Positions 1 through 12,100 of a stretch of 28,667 nt of DNA are shown piece after piece. Positions within the stretch are counted from its first letter, which is position 1. Every line of letters starts with the position of its first letter. Source of the stretch: Egerieenecus sp048201975 (GTDB lineage: Bacteria; Bacillota; Clostridia; Christensenellales; Aristaeellaceae); contig DBFBGQ010000042.1 of assembly GCA_048201975.1 (NCBI GenBank), forward strand, positions 1-28,667. The letters run 5' to 3'. Both the position numbers and the translations under genes were made by a program. The notes beneath the pieces are model-generated. The model had not been told where the DNA came from. It ran no database searches and saw only the letters and a list, made by a program, of their open reading frames with translations.

Positions 1-188
1 TGCCGGCAGCGCCCGAGGCGACGGCCACGGCCGCGCCCGAGATGCCGGCCGCGCCCGAGGTACCGGCGACGCCCGAAGCGACGGCCACAGCCGCGCCCGA
101 GATGCCGGCGGCGCCCGAAGCGACGGCCACAGCCGCGCCCGAGGTACCGGCGACGCCCGAAGCGACGGCCACGGCAGCGCCTACGGCT
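1..188 (+). repeat. 42-bp tandem repeat encoding a 14-residue P/A/T/E-rich unit
   Basis: Four full 42-bp units are visible at 3-44, 63-104, 105-146 and 147-188. An 18-bp partial unit (45-62) lies between the first two. Each unit encodes PA(A/T)PEATATAAPE(M/V) or a close variant; the last unit ends PTA instead of PEM/PEV. Codons are almost identical between units, which points to recent slippage or recombination. The array continues to the left edge, so its full length is unknown. It lies inside the reading frame of the giant surface protein and would form an extended proline-rich linker. Confidence 0.9.
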
Positions 189-3100
189 GAGGCATCAACT
201 GCGCCGGTTGCAACATCCACGCCTGTGGCAACGGAAACCCCCGCGCCCACGGCGACACCGGAACCGATGACGTTGCAGGAAGTTGCGGCGGAAAAGGATG
301 TTTATGCGCCCGGCGAAACAATTCGCTGGAGCGTTGATTGCCATGGGGCGGAGCGCATCATTTACCAGCTGACAGGGAAGCGCACCGGCGTTGTTGCCAG
401 TGGAGAGCTTACCCAGGAGCGGGAAATCAGTTATCAGACCGAAGTCTGTGATATATATACCTTGTCGGTTACGGCTGTGTCGGGAGAACAGACGTTGGCG
501 GCCAAATCCGACGTCACTGTTTTGGGGTCGGAGCTGACGGCAGCGCTGGAAACAAACCAGCGTTACGCGGTGGTCAACGAGACCGGGCTGCAAAGCACCA
601 TGCAGATATCGGGCGGTATTGCGCCTTATATTATGGATGTCCAGGTTGTGCTGGGAGATACCGCTGTGTATTCCGAGCGCAGGGAACTGGAGGCGGCGGG
701 GGCGATTGAGCTTGTCTACGCGCCTTCGGCGTTTGGCGTGCATACGGTGCAGGTTACGGTGACGGACGCCCGGGGGAAAACCGCTGCGGCTTCCGCGTCG
801 GTTCCTGTGGCAGTGCGCGAGGCGGAAACAGCTGCGGATTGGGCGGGAAGCGTTGCCGGCGCGGGTTTGACGGGCGACTGGCGGAAGGATCTGGTCGCCG
901 TTGCGCAGACGCAGCTGGGCTATCAGGAGAGCGAACGAGACTTCATCATCCTGGAAGATGGCCAGCAGCGTGGATATACCCGCTACGGCGCCTGGTACGG
1001 TTCCGCCTACGATGCCTGGGACGCGATGTTCGTGTCCTTCTGCCTGGCTTATGCGAATATTCCCGAAAGCTATGTGCCGCGCGATGCCAGCAGCTCGGCC
1101 TGGCGCTCCACGTTTGCGGCCATGGGCGTATATGAAAGCAACGGGAATGGCTACACACCGTCGGCGGGCGATTTGGTATTCCTGCGGGGGAATAGCGGTA
1201 GCGGCGTTGGCATTGTGCAGCGGGTCAGCGGAAACACCGTTACGACCATCGAGGGCGACAGCGATGGGGTGGTGCGCCGCTGTGAGTATGGCCTTGCGAA
1301 CCGGAATATTCTGGGATACGTCAGCATGCGGGCGCTGATGGAACGCGCCGGCGTATTGGCATCCCCGGAGCAGACCACAGCGCCTCAGCAAAGCGCGGCC
1401 CCGGTGGGTTCGGTTACGCCGGTGGAGCAATATGGCGAAGTCGTTGCCGGCGGCGCCACGCTGTATACGTTGCCCGCCGGCCTGGTGACGGTTCCGGCGC
1501 AAACGGACGATGCGCAGGCGAACCAGGCCGGCCTGTTCCTGGCGGCGGCAAGCAACTATGCGCTTCTGTCCACCCAGGAGACGTTCCTGGAGTGCGCGGA
1601 GAGGTACTATGGCGACCAGGGCACCATTACGGTGGGATTGGTGCGGGTCACCTGGCCGGAGAGCGGCGATACCGTAAAGGCAGGCCAGCAGGTCAATATA
1701 ACATTGACGTGGACGTTGCAGGCTGCGGCAAACTATAACTATGCAGAGTATCCTCAGCCGCTTTTTGACAACTATGAGCATACGCAGATTATTCTTCCCT
1801 TGCCCGAGGGCGTCAGCATTGTGGAGAACATTTCCGGTGCGCTGGAGAATGTGACGGATGTGCAGCGTGGAGAAAACAATGAATGGATTTTGACACTGCC
1901 CGACGCCATCGCCGCCCAGTCCAGCAACACCAGCACGATTACCATTCCGCTGCTTCTGGAAGGCAATGGTGAGCGGGGCGTTGGCGAAGAATTGGACTTC
2001 ACCAGGCCCGCGCGGATGGAAACGAGCTTTTCCATCATGGACCGCATGGATCCCGAGCATGTTGTGCCCAGCGGTAAGGTGTATACCAAAACCGTTACCA
2101 GCCCGGATAACCTGGGCGTGAAGAAGACGACCACGGACGACGTGTGGGGCATTGAGAAGGCCAGCGTCGACGCGGCACCAAGCAGAGATAAGTCCACGGT
2201 TACGGTTACCTTTCGGCTTACCGTGGGCTTGCAGGACGCCAACGGAACCATCCTCACCAATCCGGATACCTATGGAAGGGTTGGCCGCGTGCCCATGGAT
2301 CAGGTGCGCCTGAAGGACTTGACGGAGGTCCTGAACCGGGAAGGCGAGCCCATCGCGCCCATAAGCGCGACCATTACGCCGCAATTCGGCGCGTATGAGC
2401 CGATTTCGCTCCTCGAGCATTCGGAGATGGCCCTGCCCATGGATACCTGCGGAGGGAAAACATCTCTGAACGTTGCGGACGACGCGCCGTATCTGTCCAC
2501 CTATACAGTGGAATTGGTTTATCCCTATGCGGAGTTCATCGCGCAATTCTATGATGCGAAGCAGCAGCCCCTTACCGTTAAAAATACCGCCACGCTGTTT
2601 TACACGCTCAAGGGAACCGACACCGAGGCCAAGGACAGCAACACGGCGCAGCTCGACGTGGGAGAGGTGACGCAGCCCGCGCAGATTACCTTCAGCAAAT
2701 ACATTGTAAACGCCCAGGGAGAAAGCAAAGCATACTCCCTGCAGCAGTTCCCGTCGGGCCAGCCCATTGCCGGACCGGCTGTCTTTGATGTGCGCACGCA
2801 GGAAGGCGAGCCCGCCATCCTCTATGTGAAGAAGGGCGATGCCTATGTTGCGCTGACCGGTAACCAGGTGACCATCGATCCCACCGGGACGGGCGACGCC
2901 AACGGTACGGACGGCACGTTTGTGGCGTATGTGGTTCCGGGAAGCTACGTCATCCAGGAAACAGGAGTACCTGCCAATACCGAGAAAATCATGGGCGAGG
3001 GCAACAACGCCGAGGACAAGGCGCTGACCTTGCAGGCGGGGCAAGCCGGAGCGGCGGGCTTCTACAACCGGGAATGCCTTGGGAGCATCCGCATGACCAA

Positions 3101-6100
3101 GGTGGGAAGAAAGTCCGGCGAGCAGGATACTTTCCTTGCAGGCGTGCAGTTTACGCTCTATGATGTGGCGGGGAAGCAAATCGCCCAGGGGGTTACGGAC
3201 AACAACGGCTCCCTGAGCTTTGACCGGCTGCCCTATGGAACATACACGGTCAAAGAAACGTCCACGCCCGATGGGTATGTGTCCAATACCCAGGAGTATC
3301 CGTTCACGCTTGACGCGGAAAACGAGACAGGCTCCGCCACCGTGATCAACCACTTCAATCTGGCTCCTGTGATTTTGCAGAAGCAGATGTGGAACGGGCA
3401 AGCGTATGTCGACGTGGGCCAGAATTACTATCAGGAGTTTGACGGATGCTTCTCCATACAGCAGAAAAATGCGCAGGGCGAATGGGTGGAGGCCATACCC
3501 GCGCTGTCGCTGAGCATGTATGGAAGCATTTCGAAGGTGCTCCCCGTATATGACGAACAGCAACAGCCCATCTTCTATCGCTTTGCGGAAAACCTGCCCA
3601 TGGGATGGCATGCGCCAGACGACGCAAGCGCCCAGATGATGTATTCCCGGGAGTTTACGCTGGTGGACTATCTGGGCAACAACGTTGAGAACGCTTTGCA
3701 AATCACCATGCAGAACAGCCGGAACGGAAGCATTGCCCTGTCCAAGGCGTTCTATCGCATGGGTAGGGATGGCGCCTATGCTCAGGAGACCGACCAGCGT
3801 CAGGCCACATTCCAGCTGTACCAGAAGCTGGAGGATACGGTCAAGCTGGTGAAGGAACGCATCGTTACGCAGTCCACGGAGTTTGAGGATCTGCCCTGTG
3901 TGGATGAGCGTCAAACGCCCTATGAGTATTATCTGGTGGAAGTCCCGATGGCAGGGTATGAAGCGGACAGCCAGGGAACGGTTCCGCTGCAATTGGCGGA
4001 CGGCAGCACGGTGCAGGCTTGGGGGCCGGTAAAGTTTACCGCGGACGCCGGTTCGCCCGCGCAGCTGTCCCAGTCCCTGCAGGTGAAGAACTATGCCCTG
4101 GAGCTGCCCGTGTTGGTCCGCAAGCAGAATAGCGTTACCGGCGCCTTTGTGGCCGGGGCAAAGTTCACGGTGTATGCGTATGACGAAAACGCGCCGGAAC
4201 AGAAGGGCCAAATGGTTATCTCCGAGACGGAGGTATCCGCATCCCAGGGAAGCGTGATCTACCTTTCCATGGGCGGCAAATATGTGGTGGAGGAAACCGG
4301 GGTTCCCGCAGGCTATACGGATGTGACGGCACAGCGGCTGGTGGATCTCACGGCGTATGCGTCTTTTGGGGATGCTCAGGATTACCAGGTGCAAACGTTT
4401 ACGCTGCTGAATCGGCCTGATCCGCAGCTGCTGATCACCAAGCAGCTGGTTTCCGGCAATCATGCCGGACCGGACGTGTTGACCGGCGTATCTTTCGAGG
4501 TGTACCAACAAAGCGCGACAGGCTTTGAGCAGGTAAAGGACGCGCAGGGGCAGCAGGTGACGGCGCAGTCCGGCACGGCGGTGCAACTGCCTGCGGGCGA
4601 ATATTATCTGAAGGAAATTGTCCCGCAGGGGAATCCGCATGGCGTGCTGGACCCCAGCGAACATCCGGAGGAATATCAGGGACTGGGCAAAGAGGAGAAC
4701 GGCGTGTTCTATTTTGGCCCGGTTAAGCTGTCGGTCGTGGGGGATGCCAGCCAGACACAGCAGGGCTATACGGTACAAAACTATGCCAACCTGGGGGCTG
4801 TTCAGGCCTACAAGGTGGCCCAGCAGGGGAGCGGCGCAATCACGCCGCTGGCGAGGGCGAAGATTTCCATTTACCGCGACGGCCAGCAGGACCCGGTGCA
4901 GACGCTGGTCAGCGACAGCGCAGGCCATGTGACCTTTACAGATCTGCCCATTTACGATGCGGATGGCAAGAAAATTCGCTACACAGTGAAGGAGACGGAA
5001 GCGCCCGCGGGCTATACGCTGACGGATGTCGAAAAGGCGGTTACCCTTGTCCCGGGCCAGCTGGTTACGACGGATGAAAAAGGCGAACCGCTGACGTTTG
5101 TCAACTTGCCCCATATGACCTTCCATGTGACGAAAGTCTTCCGGAACATTTGGGAATATCAGTTCACTGGCAAGGATTATCTGATGCCGGGGGCGCAGAT
5201 TGCGCTGTACAAGCGCATGGCGGATGGCACGTATGAGTTCCAGCGCGTGCTTACCACGGACGAGACGGGCGCGGTCGCGTTTACTGGCCTGGATCAGATG
5301 GCAACGTATGTGGCGGTGGAATACGACATCCCTGATTTGGAGGCGTATGCTTACCTGGAGCCGCAGAACGGCCGGGCGTATCTGGCCAGCGATTTTCCCC
5401 AGCAGCCGCCGCCAAAGCTTTTGGCACAGGAGCTGGAGAAGTATTACTACGTGACGAAGCCTGCGAAGACCGGCGAGCTTGCGGTGGCCGAGACCATGAC
5501 CAACGTGGAGCACTGGTCGCAGCTGCGCATTGAGAAATTCGTCTTGGAGGATGCGGATCATCCCGATGCGCCCGAGGGCCTGGTAGATGGGGAAAAGCGG
5601 GTCATCAATAACGCGGAGTTCCAGCTTTACAGGGAAATATTGCCGGAGGATTTCACCGGTACGGAGCTCTCCTTTGACAGCCAGAATCTTGCCAAGTATA
5701 CCTTTGTGGGAAGCTACGAAACCGGCACGCTGTATGACGGGAATGGCGTCCGTCAGGATGGATGGTTTGCAACCGATATCCTGAACGTTGGCGACCGCGT
5801 GGTCTACTGGCTGGTGGAAACCACAGGCGGCATTGGCGCGGAGATCGATCCTGCCCATCAGATTACGCTGATTCGCCGCAAAGGGACGAAGTACCAGCAT
5901 GCATCGCCGTCCCTACAGGATCCGCGGGAGACGTGCACGGCGGTCTTCACCTATTATGATGATACCACCACCCAGGAGCATGTGGAGAATTTGCCCCTGT
6001 ACAAGGGAGACTCCGACATGTTCTCCACGGTGCGCATCGCCAAGTGGGCCGGCTCCGTGGATGCGGACGGTCAACATCAGGCAATCTATTCGCCCCTGGG

Positions 6101-9100
6101 CAATGCCACCTTTGCGCTGTACCTGGTGCATGCCAACGGGGAGATTGTGGATCAGCTGGACAGCATGACCACCGGATTGGATCATCTGGAGGGAAATGCG
6201 GAACTGACGGCATGGGCCTCGTCGAAGGCCTTCAGCTTCCGGGAGCTGAAGGACAAATACGGGAAGCAGAATACCCCGGGCGTGGCGCAGGATATCCTGT
6301 GGACGGATGAGCAGGGCAACGGCTATGTCCGCGCGCTGCTGGTGGAGACGGGCGTGCCGGCAGGCTACAACGACCTGGCGGATGGATATCATCTGCTCAT
6401 GTATTTCGATTATGAGGCGGATACGACCACCGAGGTGTTTAACGACGCCTTCTATGTCAAGCATAGCACCGGGAACGAACCTGAGGCGGGCGAAAAGGAT
6501 ATTTGGGCGCTGTATCCCACGGTGCAGACGGCTCCGGGAGCCTATGCGCCCATTGCGGGTGTGGCAAATACCGGGCAACTGCGCATCATCAACTGGCCGG
6601 TGGACAATTTCTCAGTGACCGTCAACAAGTACGGCTACGTTCCCGACGAGGAAACGGTTTCCATGACCGGGGCGGAGCTGGACGAGTATTTCCTGCGCGC
6701 TGGCGAACGCACGCCGCTGCAGGTAACCATGAAGCTGCAGCGCTATATCAACAATGCGTGGACGGATTATGCCTATCCCAGCTACGACGGAAGCGGAAGC
6801 ACCTTCACCACGGCGAACGGGTATTTCGCCTTCCCCAAAGGTTTGGGCATTGGGCGTTACCGTCTGATCGAGACCGTGGCCGATAGCGGCTACGAAAACA
6901 TCTATGACGGCGCTTCGTTGGCGGGGGATCCCTATTACAATGCCAGGGCTTACTACTTCCAGGTAACCAATGCCAACGTGCACTTGAGCTTGTATAATCC
7001 GAAGAAGCTCACGGTGACGCTGCGGAAGACGGACCTCGAAGGCGAGGCTTTGCAGGAGGCGAAGTTCCAGCTTTCCAGAGCCGGAACGGTTACCGCATCC
7101 ACATCCACGGACGGGCAAGGCATTGCGAAGCTGACGGGCATTGGCAGCGGCGTGTATAAGCTGTCGGAGATCACCGCTGCCAGCGGCTACTCCTGCGCGT
7201 ATCTGGATGCGTATCTGCGCGCAGCCTATCCCAACAATGCGTATCAAAGCTATCGCCTGGCGGACTTTGCCAAAGACGGCATTTTCCTGGGCTATGAGAC
7301 GGAGCTGCGGGATGGCCAGACGGTGGTTACCCAGGTGGTGGATCTGGCTGCCTATCAGCTGAAGGAGCCGCTGAGGCTTGACGTACAGGATCCTCAGCTG
7401 TGTACGCTGCAACTGCGCAAGGTGGATAGCCTAGATGACGATCTTGGGCTTCAGGGTGCCACTTTCCAGCTGGAATACAAGGCCTTTACCACCTGGAATG
7501 AGCCAGAAACCATTACCGATAGCGACTGGACCAGGCTGGACAGCTACAGCACAGAGAGCGACGGCTGGGCGAACATCTCTGGTTTGGAGCCCGGCATCTA
7601 CAAGGTAACGGAGACGAAGGCGCCCGCGGGCTATGATTTGTCCACGGAAGCGCAGTTTGTGGCGCTTACCGGCGGCATGACCAAAACGGTTTTCATGGGC
7701 GGGAACGCGCTGAAAACCGATCAGGCGTTGACCTTCCAGAATGCGAAGCAGGTGACGCTTACCGTAGAGAAGCAAATCGATGCAGGCGAGCTTGCGGTGG
7801 AGGACGACTATACCTTTACCTTTGAGCTGTATGCCAGCGATCAGAGCACCAAGCTGGATACCCAGCGCGTGGAGGTGAAAGCGGGTAGCACTGGCAGCCA
7901 TTCGGTGACGTTTACCAGTCTGAGCCAGGGTAAAACCTATTATTTGAAGGAAACCCAGCTGCATGAAGATTTCGCGCTGACAGGCATGCAGGGCAAGGAC
8001 GGCCTGAGGGTAACGCCCCATGGGAACTTCTACGGCTTTACCGTTCCCATGCGCGATAGCGGGCTTACCATCGTTGCAACCAATCAGTACCTCTTTGCGG
8101 AAGTAACGATCCTGAAAGTGGATGGCACGAACGGTACGCCCCTGCAAGGAGCTGCCTTTGCCAGCTATCGGATGCAGAACGACATTCCCTCCACCGCTTC
8201 CACGGGCGAGTGGACGGATCTAGATGATGGCGAATACCACGTGCGCTTGCCGCTTACCAGCGTCCAGGGCAATACGTTCCGTATTCAGGAGGTCCACGCG
8301 CCCACTGGGTATCGCAACGATTGGCTGCAGCTGGACGTGACCGTACAGCCTGGCGACAAGGTAATCCATAAGGCATTTGATCAGGATAAGATGCTGAGCG
8401 GAACGGTGGAGGAGAATCAGCAGGCCATGCTGAATGCGCTGATCTTCCCCAACTATCAGGGCTCTGTTATCACGCTGGTGAAGTATGACAACACCAAGGA
8501 GAGCAACGCAGCGCAACCGCTGGAAGGGGTTACCTTTACCCTGGCCTCCCGGCAGAGCGATCACAGCTGGTTGGCGGAGGCGCAGCAGACCACCCAGGCG
8601 GATGGCACCATCAGCTTTACTGTGGAAAGCGGCAAGGTTTACGCCCTGGTGGAGTCGGTGGTTCCCCATGGATATGCCGGTTTGCAGGGGCTGTATGCTG
8701 CTGACGGAAGCAAAATGCTCACGGAAACCAGCGCAGACGGCTCGGGCCGCGTTTACCACCTGGTGAATCAGGGCGAACCGCTGATAGTCGGATCAACCTA
8801 CGCCTACCAGGCCTACAATATCCCCTGGGTGGAGCTGGAGATCCGCAAACAGGATATCGACAATGGCGCCGTGATTCCTTCGGCGGTGGTCAATGTGTAC
8901 GAGGTTCCGGAGGATACAAAGCAGGAGCTGACGCAGGGCGAAGTGGCAGCGCTAATGCAGGGCACGCCAGTGCTGTCCAACATCCAAGTGGCAACCGCCA
9001 CCACCGATGGAGAGGGACAGAAGTACAGCTATGTCAACGGCTCCATTCTGCCTGCACTGGGACAAAGCATCGCCGGCGGGAAGACCTACCTTGTGGTGGA

Positions 9101-12100
9101 AACGGACTCCAGCATGACGCAGATCCGGGATCATCGCAATGTGGTATGGTATGTGGTGCATCACGTGCCTGCGGGAACGCGCGAGAAGCAGGTGGTCACG
9201 CTGCGCAACCTTGCCGGCAACGCTACGCATACCCTTGCCAAGACCACGTCCACGCAGCAGTGCGCTAGCCTGCTGGCCTCGGGGGCTACGCTGGAATATG
9301 CCATTGCGCCACAGGTGGAAAACACCTATGCCCTGGATTCCTTTGTGCTTAAGGATACGGGACTCCAGGCGCTGCATGCATCCACGCCGCTGAGCTTTGA
9401 CGAATACCTCAAAGACCAGTATTCCGTGACCCAGGTGGTGGTGGGTCCTGCGACCCATGACGCCTCCGCCTATTGGAAGGGAACGGATGATGGGATTTTT
9501 GCCCAGGTGGTTTTCTACGGATTTGATGGCAGGGAAATTTACCGTGAAACCGTGGATGTCAGCACGCAGGCGGTTACGGTCAGACTGGCGGGCGATATCA
9601 AGGCGAAGCATGTGGAGGTGAGCTACAGCTCTCCCGCTTTCCAGCAAGCTACCGGGTATGCGGTGGGGCAGCATTTTGCGCCCGGTGAAGTGCAGATCAA
9701 GGTTGCGCTGGATAAGCAAATGGGCGGCGAGGGCATATTGCCCATTACCCAGGTGGTGAATACGGCGGAAACCGTTATGGCTTACCGCCCCTGGGATACC
9801 GCGGGCGTGCAGAGCGGCGAAGCAGACCGCAAGACGCAGACGCAGACCGCGAACGTGAGCAGCTATTTTGACGAGCTGCAAACGGCCATGATGAGCATCA
9901 GCTGCGTGGTGGACAAGAAAACCATTTCCCTGAACGGTGAGGTGGTGACCTATACCATTACCCTCACCAATTCGGAAACGGCCGATGCAGCCATGATCAA
10001 TCCTTTCCTGGTGGATCTTTTGCCGCAGGGTACCCAGCTTCATGGAGAAAACGGCAACATCCAGCTGACGAAAGCGCCGAACGGCGTGGAAATTGAAAAT
10101 GAACGCTTCAGCACAAGCAACGGAGAAACGAGCGCGTTCATTTTCCTGAAAGGCCAGCTGGAGCCAGGAGAGAGCGTGGAGCTGACCATCGAGGTTCAAT
10201 CCACCAGCGAAATGGCGATCTATGGCGCAGAGGTGAATAACTACGTGATCGCCGGCAGCCGCGAGAAGGGGATGCAGAGTCAGGAGAATCCCCGGGCGAC
10301 CTCCTGGCAAACCTCGGACGGCGCATGGCCGCCGGATCTGGACGGCGCGCTGAGCACGCTGAAAGGCACCGAACGCCTGGAAGCGCTGCGCACCATGCTG
10401 GATGATATGGCGGGATTTGGCTATATCTCCACGTTGCAAACGGTTGGGTGGCTCGCGTCCGCGGAAGCGGCGCTGCTGAAAATGGGCCGGGGCGATCGTT
10501 CGGCGGAAATGGGCTTTACTTCCAACAGGCTCTCTACCGTGAACAACGCGGGCTATATGGATTACCGGCTGATCCTGACCAACCTTTCCCATAACCATCA
10601 TTATACTGATGTGACGCTGCTGGATGTGCTGCCCCATGAGGGTGATGTTTCCTATACCTCTGCGGCCAGAGGCAGCAGCTGGGGAATGAATTTTGAAGCG
10701 CTGACCAGCGTCGTTCGGGTGGATGCAGCAGGCAATCATACTCCGGTTGCGTCTGGAAACTACCAGCTGTTCTACTATGGGCAGTCTATTGCGGATGCGT
10801 CGGCGGCGGCGCAGGTCTACGAGGCCGTGAAAACGCTGAAGTATGACGCGCAAAGCCTGCCGCCCGGCTGGAGCACATCACCGCCTGCTACGGCTACGGT
10901 GACGGCCATAGCCGTTGCCATTAAGCGGGAACCGTCGGTTGCCCTTGCATCTGAGGAGAGCTACATCATCGAATATCGCATGCGTGTGGATGATTTGAGC
11001 GCCGCAGAGCTTCAGGAACGGGCCTGGAAGAATACGGTAAACGATTTTGTCTGCCATTACGCTACCTACATTGAGTCGGCGACCGATCCGAATCACGGGA
11101 TCGATCAGGCAACGCCTGTGCATTTGCCGCTTGGTTCGAATGCCGTTTCCGCCACCATTCTGCCGGCGCCGGTCAAGGTTGGGGGGCATGTGTGGATTGA
11201 CAAGAACGCCAACGGCGTTTGGGATAGCGGGGAATCGGTGGCTGATTTGGCTGGGGACGCCATGGTCAGGCGGCTGCTGGACTCCATTGAGATTCGGCTG
11301 CAGAGCTATGAGGGAACGCAGCAAAGCGCCAGCTACTCCGTCAGCTACAATAAAGGCAACGATCAGGACTGGTACACGCTGGCCAATTTCGTGTTTGACG
11401 AGCTTGACTCCGCCGATCCCAAGGAAGGCGCCACGGAAGCCCAGCTTTACAGTGGCACGCAGACGAACAATCCCCTGAATCCTGCCTATTTAAAGGGAAG
11501 CGCGCCGAAGACGTATAATATCGTAGCGACGCTGCCGGAAAATAGCCAGGTGCTGGCGCAGGTTACCTCCCTGGGCGGTGGAAACCAGGCCAAGCAGACA
11601 GGCTATTCCCGCGACCCGAGAGAACTGACGGCCGGCGGCCGCTATGCGGAGGAGGCAAAGGATAATAACTTTGCAAAAGCTTCGCAGAGAAGCAATGTTT
11701 CGGAACGCTTCTATCTGTACGCCACGGATGAGGCATTTGACAACACCAAGGACATCGGATTCCTGCTTTTCCGCAATGTCTCTATCTACAAGACGGACGC
11801 CATCACACAGGAACCTTTGGAAAACGCATTGTTCCGCGTGTACGGCCCCTTTAACAGCGTACAAGAGGCGGAAGCGGCAAACCTGGATAGCCAGCATCTG
11901 CTAATGGAAGTTGCCACCAACCATACGGGCAAGGCCCAGCTGGAGCAGCTGAACTGGTATCAAGTTTACGTCATTGAGGAAACGGCCAGCGCGCCCTACT
12001 ATGCACTGCAGGGAGCCAACGCCTTCAGCCAGGACGGCGTGATCAGCACGTATCAAGGCAACGGCACGGAAAATCCTGCCTGGGTGCTGCATGTTCCTGG

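Noticed and set aside
195..5900. A 1901-codon open frame on the minus strand, opposite the giant surface protein gene
   Set aside because: It is a shadow of biased codon use in the plus-strand gene. The translation is low-complexity and rich in Arg, His, Leu and Gly, with no recognisable domain. The plus frame has clear domain motifs throughout.
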